This document shows, one piece after another, positions 16,601-25,893 of a stretch of 53,226 bases of DNA. Source of the stretch: Planctomycetota bacterium (GTDB lineage Bacteria; Planctomycetota; JAFGQW01); NCBI GenBank assembly GCA_016935485.1, contig JAFGQW010000360.1, positions 1 through 53,226 of the forward strand, in the 5' to 3' direction. Under the pieces are notes generated by a model. That model made no database searches. It was given only the letters and a program-made list of their open reading frames with translations, and was not told where the DNA came from. The translations under genes and the position numbers were made by a program. The first letter of the stretch is position 1, and each line of letters begins with the position of its first letter.

Positions 16601-17326
16601 TCAGCCTCGTTCCGCCTGCGCCATACATGCGCGGATCCACTCGCGGGCTCGGCGGCACGCGACTCGCAGCCGGTCGCTTCCCGCGGCCTCCTGTCGCTCG
16701 AGGGCCGGGAGCAGCGGCGCGGCGGTGGCCTCGAGCTTGCCGGCAACGGAAACGGCCACGAGGCGGATTTCCTCCGACGCGCTCGGCTCCTCGAGGAGCC
16801 AGTCGAGAGTCTTCAGGATGCCCGGTAGCCCGCGGCGCTCCGGCCCCCAGCTAGCGCGCACCGCCTCGAGCACCTTGCCGCGAATCGCCGGCGGGAGATC
16901 GTCGCGGTCGAGGATCCGGGTGAAGGCTTCGAGCGCGACGTCGAGGGCCGGCTGGTCCGCGCGCGCCCGGCGCGCCGCATCGACCTCGGCCTTGAGCGTC
17001 TCGTTCTCCTCCCCGAGGCGCTCGATCCGCGCCTGGGCCGCGTGCAGGCCGTCCCGAAGCGGTTCGACCGCCTTGCGGAGTGCGGCCAGCATCTCGCTCG
17101 CCCGTTCGTGCTCCAGTTCCTGCTCCGCCAGCCGGAGGCGGGATTGCTCCCATTCGGCCTTGAGGCGCTCGCGTTCCGCCGCGAGCTGCTCCCATTCGGC
17201 CTCGAGCCGCTTGAGCTTGGCCTTCAACGCCTCGATCTCGGGGGTCTGGGCGATTGCAAGCGGGGTGGGAATCAGGCAGGCAAGCGCCAGCACCAGCACG
17301 CGGAGGAGGATGCGCGAAGTCGTCAT
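16601..17326 (-). CDS. Secreted coiled-coil protein
   Basis: A 241-residue exported protein of unknown function. The signal peptide (RVLVLALACLIPTPLAIAQ) is followed by a long charged coiled coil (residues about 28-125) with heptad-like Leu/Ala spacing, then a helical C-terminal domain (about 130-240) that resembles HEAT-type repeats. The start at 17326 has AGGAG upstream, and a clear promoter lies at 17373-17401. It is the first gene of the minus-strand cluster that continues to 12320. Confidence 0.7.
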   Translation of the reverse strand: MTTSRILLRVLVLALACLIPTPLAIAQTPEIEALKAKLKRLEAEWEQLAAERERLKAEWEQSRLRLAEQELEHERASEMLAALRKAVEPLRDGLHAAQARIERLGEENETLKAEVDAARRARADQPALDVALEAFTRILDRDDLPPAIRGKVLEAVRASWGPERRGLPGILKTLDWLLEEPSASEEIRLVAVSVAGKLEATAAPLLPALERQEAAGSDRLRVACRRAREWIRACMAQAERG

Positions 17327-17372
17327 GGCGGGGCTCTCCTTGCTGCAGGGCAATGCGAGACCGGTCGGGGAA

Positions 17373-17401
17373 AGGGTATCCGGCGCTGCCGAAGCGGTCA
17401 A
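17373..17401 (-). promoter_or_regulatory. Sigma70-like promoter for the minus-strand secreted cluster
   Basis: On the minus strand, TTGACC (17396-17401), a 17-base spacer and TACCCT (17373-17378). The predicted leader is about 40 bases before the ATG at 17326. It lies back to back with the promoter at 17423-17451. Confidence 0.6.
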
Positions 17402-17422
17402 CCGGCGGCGCCGGTCTCACGC

Positions 17423-17451
17423 TTGAGCGCCGTGCCCCGCTGGCGTATCGT
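17423..17451 (+). promoter_or_regulatory. Sigma70-like promoter for the kinase-like/TPR gene
   Basis: TTGAGC, a 17-base spacer and TATCGT. The predicted start near 17458 gives a leader of about 50 bases before the ATG at 17508. The two divergent -35 boxes are only 21 bases apart, so a shared regulator could affect both units. Confidence 0.6.
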
Positions 17452-17507
17452 GGAGCGCTGCGGATCGGAGCGGCCTCGAACCCCCACGCACGCGACAGGC
17501 GATCGGG

Positions 17508-20399
17508 ATGAGCAACGGCGATTGCGAGCCGAGCGGAGCACAGGATCGCAAGGAGCCTGCACGTTCCGCTTTCCCGGCGCCACCGGACGGGGCCGGCCGG
17601 CCCGCCCCGCCCGGCGAGCTGGCGGCCGGGCGCTACCATCTGCTCGCCGAGCACGTTTCCTCCGGCAGCGCCACCGTCTGGCGGGCGCGGGACGTGAAGC
17701 TCGATCGCGAGGTGGCTGTCAAGCGCCCGAACGAGCACCTCGGCCCCCGGAGCGAACAGCGCCGCCGCTTCGCGAGCGAGACGCGCCGGATCGCGCAGCT
17801 CGAGCATCCCGGCGTGGCGCCCGTTTATGACGCCGGCGGGCTCGACGGGGCCGGTGCCTTCTGCGCGCTCAAGCTCGTGCGGGGCGAGTCGCTGGCGGCG
17901 GCGATCGAGCGCGTCCATGCGTTGCCTGCGCGCGACTGCGGCGTCGAGGAGCGGCGCCTCCTGAACGCCTTCCTGCGCGTGTGCCAGACGCTCGCGTTCT
18001 CGCATGCGCGCGGCGTGGTTCACGGCGAGCTCCGGCCGGAGAGCATCGTGCTCGGCGACTTCGGCGAGACCGTCGTGCTGGACTGGGGACCCGCAGCGCC
18101 CGCGAACGAGTGCGACGATGCCGGCGCCGACGTCGGCGCGCTCGGCGCGATCCTCTACCGGCTGCTGACGGGGCGGTCGCCGGCTCCCGGGGCCGGCACG
18201 GAGACACCTCCCGCACCGCGCACTGTCCGGCCGGCGATCCCGAGGGCCCTCGAGGCGATCTGCCTCAAAGCGATGGCGTGCGATTCCGCCGCCGCCGGCT
18301 ACCCCGGCGTGGCGGAGCTCACGCGTGATGTGCAGCTCCAGCTGGCCGGCGAGCCTGTATCCGCGTGGGCGGAGCCGTGGCTGCAGCGCCTCGGGCGCTG
18401 GATGCGCCGCCACCGCGCGGCGGTCACCGGCATCGCGACGACGGTCGCCGTCGCGCTGCTCGGGCTGGGCGCGGTGGCCGTCGTGCTGGCGGTCACGAAC
18501 CAGAGGCTCGCCGCGGCCTACCGGAAGGAGCGCGCGGCCCGCGAGGAGGCGGACACGCGCAAGACCGAGGCCGACGCGGCGCGCACGCAAGCCGAGGCTG
18601 CGTTCGCCATGGCGCGGGACGCGGTCGACAGCTACTACACGCGCATCGCGGACAGCCCGGATCTCCGGGCCCGCGGCCTCGAGGGCCTGCGCAGGACGCT
18701 GCTCGGGTCGGCCGCCGGGTTCTACGAGGAGTTCGCCGCCGAGCGCGCCGCGGATCCCACCCTCGACGTCGAGCGCGGCTGGGCGATCTTGAGGCTCGGG
18801 CACATCACGGCCGAAACGGATTCCACCACCGCGGCACTGGCCCTGTTCGATCGCGGGCGCGCGCACTTCGAGCGACTCGCCGCGGCGCACCCCGAGGATC
18901 CCTACTACGACTTCCAGCTCACCAAGTGCCTGGATCGTCTCGGCAACACCTTTCGCGAGATGGGCGATCACCCGCGCTCCGAGTCGTGCCTGACGGGCGC
19001 GCTCGAGCGGCTGGACGAGGTGAGCGCCCGCGGCGGGAGCCGGCCCGCGGCAGAGGACGTGGAATCCCAGCGGGCGCTCACGCTGAGCCACCTGGCGATT
19101 CTCTACAACCAGACCGGCCGGATCGCCCGGGCCGAGACCGCTCTGCGGGAGGCGCTCGCCATCCACCGGGCGCGCGCAGCGCGCTGGCCAGATCGCCCGT
19201 GGGAACGCTACTGCCTCGCGAGCGCTCACCTCAACCTGGCCGAAACGCTGAGCCTGCTCGGCCGCGCGGACCAGGCGGCCGCCGAGTGCGAGACGGGCAT
19301 CGAGCTGTGTCGCGGCCTGCTCCGGGACGAGCCCGCCGAGCCCCGCAACCCGGAACTGCTCGCGCGGTCGCAGAACAACCTCGGCGCCTACTACCGGCGT
19401 GCGAACCGGCTCGACAAGGCGGAGGCCGCGCTGCGGGAGGCCAAGGCCGCCCGGCAGGCGCTGGCCGGCATTCACCCGGACGCCCTGCGGTTCCTGGCGG
19501 ATCTGTCGTCGACCGAGATCAACCTCGGCGGCGTGTACCTGCTGCAGGGGCGCAGCGCCGAAGCTCTCGTGGAGCTCGAGGCGGCCCGCAAGACGCGCGA
19601 GGTGCTCGTGGCCCGCCAGCCCGATCTTCCCGAACATCGTTCGGCGCTGGCAGGAATCCACTACAACCTGGCGAGCTTGCACGGCTCTGCCGGAAGGCTG
19701 GACGAGGCGCTTGCGGCCTACCTCGAGGCGGCAAGGCTCTTCGATGCGCTCGTGGTCGTGTCGCCCGCGGATTCCCGGCACGCCGTCGATGCCGCCTCCG
19801 CCTGGGCCAGCGCGGGGTTCGTGGCGCGGCGTCGGGGCGATGCGGCGCAGGCGGTCAAGCTCCTCGATCGTGCCGTCGCGGGCTACGAGGAGATCCTCGC
19901 GCGCTTGCCGGATCACGCGGCCGCGCGGCAGGGCGCCAGCGCTTCCCGCATCCAGCGCGCCCAGGCGCACGAGGCGCTCGCCGCGCTCCATGCGGCGGTC
20001 GCCGATTGGCGGCGAGCGGTCGAGCTTGCCCCCGCAGCGAGTGCGGCGGCGCTGCGCTTGCGGCTCGGGCTGGCGCTCGGGCGCGCCGGCGATCACGAGC
20101 CGGCGGCCGAGCTGGCGCGCGAGCTCGCCCGGGCCGAGCCGGGCGGCGCGCAGGCCCATCTCGATGCGGCCCGCGTGCTCGAGCTGGCCGCGCGGGCGGC
20201 GGCCGCCGACGCGAGACTTCCGGGGCCGGTGCGGGAGGAGACGGCGGCAGCGCATGCGGCCGCCGCGGTGCGAGAGCTCGAGGAGGCACGACGCCTGGGC
20301 GGCTTCCGCGACCCCGCCGCGCGGCAGGCGCTCGGTGCGCTGGTCGGCCTGCACGGACGGCCCGACTACCACACGTTTCTCCAGCGCCTCGGCGAGTGA
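17508..20399 (+). CDS. Ser/Thr kinase-like (probable pseudokinase) protein with one membrane helix and a TPR tail
   Basis: A 963-residue signalling-type protein. Residues about 40-290 are a protein-kinase fold: EVAVKRPNE carries the ATP-binding Lys72, and VVLDWG (Asp192) equals the DFG motif, which is DWG in the planctomycete subfamily. The catalytic loop, normally HRDLKPEN, reads HGELRPES (18021-18044): the catalytic Asp is Glu and the metal-binding Asn is Ser. The Gly-rich loop is also weak (VSSGSATVW). Activity is doubtful. A helix at about 305-332 spans the membrane, and the outer part (about 340-960) is built of TPR repeats. Start ATG 17508 fits the promoter. Confidence 0.82.
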   Translation: MSNGDCEPSGAQDRKEPARSAFPAPPDGAGRPAPPGELAAGRYHLLAEHVSSGSATVWRARDVKLDREVAVKRPNEHLGPRSEQRRRFASETRRIAQLEHPGVAPVYDAGGLDGAGAFCALKLVRGESLAAAIERVHALPARDCGVEERRLLNAFLRVCQTLAFSHARGVVHGELRPESIVLGDFGETVVLDWGPAAPANECDDAGADVGALGAILYRLLTGRSPAPGAGTETPPAPRTVRPAIPRALEAICLKAMACDSAAAGYPGVAELTRDVQLQLAGEPVSAWAEPWLQRLGRWMRRHRAAVTGIATTVAVALLGLGAVAVVLAVTNQRLAAAYRKERAAREEADTRKTEADAARTQAEAAFAMARDAVDSYYTRIADSPDLRARGLEGLRRTLLGSAAGFYEEFAAERAADPTLDVERGWAILRLGHITAETDSTTAALALFDRGRAHFERLAAAHPEDPYYDFQLTKCLDRLGNTFREMGDHPRSESCLTGALERLDEVSARGGSRPAAEDVESQRALTLSHLAILYNQTGRIARAETALREALAIHRARAARWPDRPWERYCLASAHLNLAETLSLLGRADQAAAECETGIELCRGLLRDEPAEPRNPELLARSQNNLGAYYRRANRLDKAEAALREAKAARQALAGIHPDALRFLADLSSTEINLGGVYLLQGRSAEALVELEAARKTREVLVARQPDLPEHRSALAGIHYNLASLHGSAGRLDEALAAYLEAARLFDALVVVSPADSRHAVDAASAWASAGFVARRRGDAAQAVKLLDRAVAGYEEILARLPDHAAARQGASASRIQRAQAHEALAALHAAVADWRRAVELAPAASAAALRLRLGLALGRAGDHEPAAELARELARAEPGGAQAHLDAARVLELAARAAAADARLPGPVREETAAAHAAAAVRELEEARRLGGFRDPAARQALGALVGLHGRPDYHTFLQRLGE

Positions 20400-20458
20400 G
20401 GGACCGGGTCGGTCGCGGCCGCTTGCCCCGCGATACCGGCTGCCGCGCCTGGTCCCCG

Positions 20459-20487
20459 TTGTCGCAGGCGCGGCGCGGAAGTAGACT
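20459..20487 (+). promoter_or_regulatory. Sigma70-like promoter for the trypsin-like gene
   Basis: TTGTCG, a 17-base spacer and TAGACT. The predicted start near 20494 is followed by AGGAGGGAG (20501-20509) and the ATG at 20519, a compact and convincing arrangement. Confidence 0.6.
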
Positions 20488-20518
20488 GGTTGGCGCGCCC
20501 AGGAGGGAGCCAGGGACC

Positions 20519-22798
20519 ATGGATGCCAGCGGGAGGTTCGCGAGACACCGGGCGAGTTCCCTTCGGAGGTGCACCCGCACGATCGCCGCGGCGTTGGTGT
20601 CCGGACTGATCGGGGCGGCCGCGCTCCGGGCCCAGCCCGATCCCGTCCAGAACTTCGTCGCGCCGATCGTCCTTCGGTCGGGCGTCCACGCCAACCCGTC
20701 GGCCATCGAGCAGATGGTCTGGCAGCAACCCGTGCAGATCCCCGGCGCCGCCTCGCTGAAGCTCCACTTCACGACGCTGGATCTACCGGGATCGAGCCGG
20801 GTCGAGATCACGTCCTTCCGGGACTGCGGCACCCAGACGCTCGACGCCCGGCTGCGGCGGCACTGGTTCCCGCATTCCGCCTACTTCAACGGCGACGCGG
20901 TGCTGGTCCGCCTTTTCGCCGGTGCGTACACGAGCGGCGTCTCGCTCGAGGCCGACGGCGTCGAGGTGGGGCTGCCGCCGGCGGGGAACGTCGATTCCAT
21001 CTGCCCGCCGACCGATGATCGCGTGCTCTCGAGCGATCGCCGGGTCGGCAGGCTGATGCCAGCCGGATGCACCGGCTTCCTCGGCACTTCCCTGGGGCTG
21101 GTCTTCACCGCCGGCCACTGCTCCGGGACGATCGCCCAGCTGATCGAGTTCAATGTGCCGCTCTCCGGTTCGAGCGGCGCGCCGAACCACCCGCCGCCCG
21201 AGGACCAGTTCCCGCTGGTGCTGAACCTCGGCGGCATCTCCAATCCGAACGCATGCGACTGGGCGGTGTACGTGCCCGGAACGAACCACCTGCGCCAGAC
21301 GCCCCTCCAGCGCCAGAACGGCACCTTCACGCTGGCGACGCAGCTCCCGGCCGCCTCGTCCACGCTCCGGATCACCGGCTACGGGATGCACCTCACGCAG
21401 CCCAACTGGAGCCAGGCGCAGAAGACGACCACGGGCCCGCTGGTGGCCACCGGTTCCGGGCCGTGCGGGCCGTACCTCCTCCGGTACCAGGTGGACAGCA
21501 TTTCTGGCGACTCGGGTTCCCCCGTGATCGAGGAGCGGGGCGGCACGGTGATCGGCATCCACAGTGGCGGCGACTGTGCCGGCAGCCTCGGCGCCAACCA
21601 GGGCTCGGCGATCACGAACGCCGACCTGCAGCGGATCCTCCAGAACCCGAGCCCGCAGCCTCCCGCGCCGCTCGCGGTGGGCGACCTGGTGCTGAGCCAC
21701 GCCGGCTTCTCGCTCGGCAGCCGGCTCGTCCAGATCGACGTTCGCCGGGCCTCGATGGCCACCTTCTTCGGGTGGGGCGCCGCGCTGTGCGGCCTCACCA
21801 TGGCTCCGAACAACGCCGGTTTCCTTGTGTGCGAGTCGTCCACGCAGGATTCCCTCCTCGAGATCACCTCTGGCGGCGGCGTCCGGACGCTCGCCAATCT
21901 GGGCGCGGCCGGTACCCCGACGGCCATCGAGCGCGACCAGGACGGCACGCTGCTCGTGAGCTCCACCGACAACCACCTCCGTCGGGTCACGCCCGGCGGC
22001 ATCGTGACTACCGTGCTGTCTCTTCCCGTGTCCATCTTCGACCGGACCAACGACATCGCCCGGGATCCCGACACCGGGGATTTCGTGGTCGGCGTGTGGC
22101 GCATCGGCGAGCTCTACGAGATCGACGCGGTCCGCTGGGCGATCCGGCGGACGATCGCGAGCGGCCTCAGTGCATTCTACGGCGTCGACGTCGAGCCGCG
22201 GACCGGGAACTACGTCGTGATCAGCTACGCGGCGCCGGAGGTCCGGGTCTACTCGCGCAGCGGCACGGTGCTGCGCAGCTGGAGCTTCCCGCACCTCGAT
22301 GCGGTCGAGGTGGATGACGGGACGGGAAACTACCTGTGTGCCGGATTCGGGCATGTCGTCGAGTTCCGGCCCGACGGCGCCATCGCCGCCCAGTACGGCC
22401 CCTATGCGGCCTACTCCTTCAATGCCATCGAGCGCTACGGCTCGAAGTCCGTGACCGGGAGCGGCTCCGCGCGCCCCGGCACGACGTACCGCGTCGATTT
22501 CCGCTTTCCCGGCCTGGGGAGCGCGCGCTACATCGCCGCGCTTTCGCAGGCGCAGCGGCCGGGGATTGCGTTCTCGAGCGGGGTGGTCAACCTCGCTCCC
22601 GACGCGCTCTACCACGCCTCGCTCGCGGGCCTGTTCGTCCAGGGGTTTGCGGGCACGCTGGACCCGTTCGGCGCCGCCACGGGAACGGTCGCGATCCCGG
22701 CGCACGTGCCGCCCGGCTTCACGTTTTTCTGCGCGGCGATCGCGCTCCAGGGCGGTACGCCCCGGCTTGGCAACACGATCGGGATCACGGTGCGTTGA
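20519..22798 (+). CDS. Secreted trypsin-like serine protease with propeller and C-terminal beta module
   Basis: A 759-residue exported protein. After the signal peptide, residues about 120-400 form an S1-type protease with a complete triad: His200 in FTAGHC, Asp247 in CDWAVY and Ser332 in SGDSGSP. Residues about 405-640 form a beta-propeller-like region related to the proteins at 36876 and 48125, with NDIARDPDTGDFVVG. Residues about 645-759 are the shared C-terminal module (ARPGTTYRVDF and PFGAATGTVAIPAHVP). The start is supported by AGGAGGGAG with a 9-base spacer. Likely secreted and active; the substrate is unknown. Confidence 0.85.
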   Translation: MDASGRFARHRASSLRRCTRTIAAALVSGLIGAAALRAQPDPVQNFVAPIVLRSGVHANPSAIEQMVWQQPVQIPGAASLKLHFTTLDLPGSSRVEITSFRDCGTQTLDARLRRHWFPHSAYFNGDAVLVRLFAGAYTSGVSLEADGVEVGLPPAGNVDSICPPTDDRVLSSDRRVGRLMPAGCTGFLGTSLGLVFTAGHCSGTIAQLIEFNVPLSGSSGAPNHPPPEDQFPLVLNLGGISNPNACDWAVYVPGTNHLRQTPLQRQNGTFTLATQLPAASSTLRITGYGMHLTQPNWSQAQKTTTGPLVATGSGPCGPYLLRYQVDSISGDSGSPVIEERGGTVIGIHSGGDCAGSLGANQGSAITNADLQRILQNPSPQPPAPLAVGDLVLSHAGFSLGSRLVQIDVRRASMATFFGWGAALCGLTMAPNNAGFLVCESSTQDSLLEITSGGGVRTLANLGAAGTPTAIERDQDGTLLVSSTDNHLRRVTPGGIVTTVLSLPVSIFDRTNDIARDPDTGDFVVGVWRIGELYEIDAVRWAIRRTIASGLSAFYGVDVEPRTGNYVVISYAAPEVRVYSRSGTVLRSWSFPHLDAVEVDDGTGNYLCAGFGHVVEFRPDGAIAAQYGPYAAYSFNAIERYGSKSVTGSGSARPGTTYRVDFRFPGLGSARYIAALSQAQRPGIAFSSGVVNLAPDALYHASLAGLFVQGFAGTLDPFGAATGTVAIPAHVPPGFTFFCAAIALQGGTPRLGNTIGITVR

Positions 22799-22802
22799 GG
22801 AC

Positions 22803-22854
22803 GGGGTCTGGCATCGCCTCTTGCCGCGCGCTGCAGGACGCGGTGCCTGACCCC
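22803..22854. repeat. REP-like imperfect inverted repeat
   Basis: The arms 22803-22817 and 22840-22854 pair at 13 of 15 positions around a 22-base loop. The outer sequence reads GGGGTCAGGCACCGC on one strand. It begins 4 bases after the protease stop. The GGGGTCAG head is shared with the palindromes at 25964 and 26027. It may also act as a transcript end. Confidence 0.55.
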
Positions 22855-22932
22855 GGCTGCATCACTCCGTCTGCCGGCGCCCGCCGCCAAGCCGGGCCTG
22901 CGCAAGCGAATCCTGGGGCGCGAGGCTCGGTC

Positions 22933-23325
22933 ATGAGGGCGTTTCGCTCCGTGATCCTGTGCTGGCTGGTGGCGGCGGCGGTGGTGGTCCAGGCCCAGCA
23001 GGCCACCGGCACCCGCATCGCGGACCAGGGCGCAAGGATCCAGGTGTGGGCCCTGCCGGATGCCGCGCAGGGAGCGACCCGACTGGCGGCGGTCGCGGCG
23101 GGAAAGAAGCTCAACGGCGCGGAAACGAAGTGGGAGGTCGGCGGCAAGGAGGCCCGCGTGCGTCTTCACACGGCGAAGAACGAGGCCGGCGAGACGGTGG
23201 CCACCGTCACCGCGTTCTATCCGGCGGCGGTCGCGGTGCTCGCCGTCGAGATTCCCGCGAAGTCTTACGGCGCCGCGCAGGCCTGGATCATGGCCTTCTT
23301 CAAGGGCCTGCGCTACAAGGGCTGA
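22933..23325 (+). CDS. Small secreted protein
   Basis: A 130-residue exported protein that I do not recognise. The signal peptide (SVILCWLVAAAVVVQAQ) is followed by about 105 residues with predicted beta strands and a C-terminal helix (AAQAWIMAFFKGLRYKG). It has no Cys after the signal peptide and no catalytic motif. The ATG at 22933 has only a weak upstream GAGG. A hairpin at 23372-23394 separates it from the EF-hand gene. Confidence 0.6.
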   Translation: MRAFRSVILCWLVAAAVVVQAQQATGTRIADQGARIQVWALPDAAQGATRLAAVAAGKKLNGAETKWEVGGKEARVRLHTAKNEAGETVATVTAFYPAAVAVLAVEIPAKSYGAAQAWIMAFFKGLRYKG

Positions 23326-23371
23326 ATCGCGCCAGGGGGAGGCTCGGTCCGCCGGAGAGAGACCGGGGGCG

Positions 23372-23394
23372 CGGTGCCGTCGTGCCCGGCACCG
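23372..23394. other. 8-bp hairpin after the small secreted protein gene
   Basis: CGGTGCCG and CGGCACCG flank a 7-base loop. It could be part of a transcript end. A T-run (TTCCTTTTTG) occurs about 35 bases later but does not abut the stem. Confidence 0.4.
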
Positions 23395-23444
23395 GTGCGG
23401 ATATCGCGCGTTGCGCGGCCGGTTCCTTTTTGTGGGAGTCCATC

Positions 23445-25700
23445 ATGGGAAGCAAGAATGACGGTCGGGGAACGCGCCACACGTGGCAGTTCTTCCGCGC
23501 GGGAGGATTCGATCAGGTCCGCCTCGACGCGGGCGCCGACCTCGTGGCGCTCGAGGAGCTGGATCAGAAGCTCTGGGTTGCGCTTGCCTGTCCGACGCGC
23601 GGCGTCGAGTTCGACACGAAGACGCTCGATCTCATCGACACGGACCACGACGGACGGATCCGCGCGCCCGAGATCCTCGCGGCTACGAAGTGGGCCGCCG
23701 GCCGGCTGAAGAACCCCGACCAGCTCCTCAAGGGGTCCCCGAGTCTCCCGCTCGCCGCGATCGATACCTCCAAGCCCGAAGGGAAGACCCTTCTCGCCTC
23801 TGCCCAGGAGATCCTCCGGAACCTCGGCAAGAAGGAGGCCGCGGCGATCAGCATCGAGGACACGACCGACACCACGAGGATCTTCGCGCAGACCAAGTTC
23901 AACGGCGACGGCGTGGTCCCGCTCGATGCGAGCGACGAGGAGGAGACGGCGGCGGTGCTCCGCGACATCGTCAGCTGTCTCGGCTCCGTGACCGATCGCA
24001 GCGGCAAGCCCGGGGTGGACCAGGAGCGGGTGGACCGGTTCTTCGCCGAAGCGGCGGCGTTTCAAAGCTGGAGGGCCAAGGCGGAAGCGGACGCGGATGG
24101 GATCTTGCCGCTCGGGCCGGACTCGCAGGCCGCGCACGCGGCGCTCGTGGCCGTGCGGCCGAAGGTGGAGGACTTCTTCACGCGCTGCCGCCTGGCGGCT
24201 TTTGCGCCCGCGTCGCTCCCCGCGCTGAACCCCATGGAGAAGGACTACGCGGCGGTTGCCTCGCAGGAACTCTCGCTGACCACGGAGGCGCTCGTCGCTC
24301 TTCCGCTCGCCACCGTTGCGGCCGGCGCTCGCCTGCCCCTCGGCACGGGGATCAACCCCACGTGGGCTGGTCGCATGGCGGCGTTTCGGGACGCGGTCGC
24401 GAAACCACTGCTCGGGGATTGCCCCGAGATCACGGTGGAGGACTGGGACGCACTGACCGCCCGCTTCACGGGCTTCGAGGCCTGGACGGATGCCAAGGCC
24501 GGCGCGGCGGTCGAGGGCCTCGGCATCGACCGGGTCCGCGAGATCCTCGCGAGCGAAGAGAAGGCCAGGATCGACACGCTCATCCGTCGGGACAAGGCCC
24601 TCGAGCCGGAGGCGACCGCGATCGCGGCGGTGGACAAGCTCGTGCGTCTTCACCGCGACCTCTACAAGCTGCTGAACAACTTCGTGGCCTTCCGGGAGTT
24701 CTACGGCCGGCGCGACAAGGCGATCTTCCAGGTGGGCACGCTCTATCTGGATCAGCGAAGCTGCGACCTTTGCATTCGCGTCGACGACGTGGCCAAGCAC
24801 GCTGTTCTGGCGGGGCTCGGGAAGACCTGCCTCGTGTACTGCGACTGCACGCGGCCGGGCTCGGCGGAGAAGATGACGATTGCCGCCGCGTTCACCGATG
24901 GCGATTCCGACAACCTCATGGTCGGCCGCAACGGCCTCTTCTACGATCGCAAGGGCCAGGACTGGGACGCGACGATCACGAAGATCATCTCCAATCCGAT
25001 CAGCATCCGCGAGGCGTTCCTGTCTCCCTACAAGCGGTTTGTCCGCATGATCGAGGAGACCGTGGCCAAGCGCGCGGCGGCCGCCGAGGCAGAATCCACA
25101 AAGAAGATGGAGTCCGCCGCCAGCGCCGTGGGCACCGCCGACAAGCCCAAGCCTGCCGAGCCGAAGAAGATCGACGTCGGCGTGGTGGCGGCTCTCGGGG
25201 TCGCGGTCGGCGCGATCAGCATGGCCGTCGGCTCCCTCGTCACCGGAGTCCTGCAGCTCGCGGCCTGGCAGATGCCGCTCGTGCTGGTGGCGATCATCCT
25301 GGTGATCTCCGGCCCGTCGATGATCATCGCCTGGCTGAAACTCCGCCAGCGCAACCTCGGCCCGATCCTCGACGCCAACGGCTGGGCGGTGAACTCGATG
25401 GCGAAGCTGAACATCCCCTTCGGCCGGTCGCTCACCGGCATCGCCACGCTGCCGCCCGGCTCCAAGCGCGACCGCCGCGACCCCTATGCGCCGAGGAAAT
25501 CTACGTTCCGGAAGATCGTCGAGATTCTCGTCCTGGTGGCGGTGCTCGCCGGGATCGCCTACGGCCTGTGGTACTACGGCATTGTCGAGAAGGTGCTGCC
25601 GGAGCGGCTGCCGAAGTCGCAGTACGTGCTGGACAGGGAGGCCCCCGAACCGGCGCCTGCGGTGCCGGAGAGCGCCCCGGCGCCGGGCGAGGCGAAGTAG
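23445..25700 (+). CDS. EF-hand protein with C-terminal membrane helices
   Basis: A 751-residue protein without a signal peptide. A canonical EF-hand loop (DTDHDGRIRAPE, residues 65-76) is followed by two EF-like shortened loops, FNGDGVVPL and ADADGILPL, suggesting several calcium sites. The middle is helical. Residues about 460-550 include CDLCIRVDDVAKHA and YCDCTRPG. After a charged Ala/Lys stretch come two or three hydrophobic segments (about 585-635 and 690-710) and a Pro/Ala-rich end. It resembles long conserved hypothetical EF-hand proteins, but no function can be assigned. Start ATG 23445 has GGGAG nearby. It converges on the CsgG-like gene. Confidence 0.75.
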   Translation: MGSKNDGRGTRHTWQFFRAGGFDQVRLDAGADLVALEELDQKLWVALACPTRGVEFDTKTLDLIDTDHDGRIRAPEILAATKWAAGRLKNPDQLLKGSPSLPLAAIDTSKPEGKTLLASAQEILRNLGKKEAAAISIEDTTDTTRIFAQTKFNGDGVVPLDASDEEETAAVLRDIVSCLGSVTDRSGKPGVDQERVDRFFAEAAAFQSWRAKAEADADGILPLGPDSQAAHAALVAVRPKVEDFFTRCRLAAFAPASLPALNPMEKDYAAVASQELSLTTEALVALPLATVAAGARLPLGTGINPTWAGRMAAFRDAVAKPLLGDCPEITVEDWDALTARFTGFEAWTDAKAGAAVEGLGIDRVREILASEEKARIDTLIRRDKALEPEATAIAAVDKLVRLHRDLYKLLNNFVAFREFYGRRDKAIFQVGTLYLDQRSCDLCIRVDDVAKHAVLAGLGKTCLVYCDCTRPGSAEKMTIAAAFTDGDSDNLMVGRNGLFYDRKGQDWDATITKIISNPISIREAFLSPYKRFVRMIEETVAKRAAAAEAESTKKMESAASAVGTADKPKPAEPKKIDVGVVAALGVAVGAISMAVGSLVTGVLQLAAWQMPLVLVAIILVISGPSMIIAWLKLRQRNLGPILDANGWAVNSMAKLNIPFGRSLTGIATLPPGSKRDRRDPYAPRKSTFRKIVEILVLVAVLAGIAYGLWYYGIVEKVLPERLPKSQYVLDREAPEPAPAVPESAPAPGEAK

Positions 25701-25711
25701 CCGGCGGGGGG

Positions 25712-25780
25712 CCCGCGGGCGCAGCTCGCCCGCGCCACGCAAGCGCGCGCATTTCGCGCGCGCACCCGCACCCGCACGCT
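25712..25780 (+). repeat. 69-bp direct repeat, copy 1
   Basis: Matches 25825-25893 at an offset of 113 bases, with differences confined to a 4-base patch (25724-25727). Inside is a GC-alternating hairpin (GCGCGCG, loop CATTT, CGCGCGC). It lies just after the EF-hand stop, in a non-coding stretch. Confidence 0.75.
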
Positions 25781-25824
25781 CCACGCGTGCCGTTCACGCG
25801 CGCCACGCTTGACGCGCACGCCCA

Positions 25825-25893
25825 CCCGCGGGCGCATTCCGCCCGCGCCACGCAAGCGCGCGCATTTCGCGCGCGCACCCGCACCCGCACGCT
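25825..25893 (+). repeat. 69-bp direct repeat, copy 2
   Basis: Second copy of the unit at 25712-25780, with the same internal hairpin. The 44 bases between the copies also consist of alternating GC, ACGC and CCAC motifs, so the whole 25701-25900 stretch looks like a degenerate repeat array. No gene is visible from 25701 to 26063. Confidence 0.75.

Noticed and set aside
16851-20372. An open frame of 1173 codons on the minus strand, antisense to the kinase-like gene
   Set aside because: Long antisense frames are expected in GC-rich DNA. The product is Arg/Gly-rich, shows no domain and has no start site, whereas the plus strand carries a clear kinase and TPR protein.
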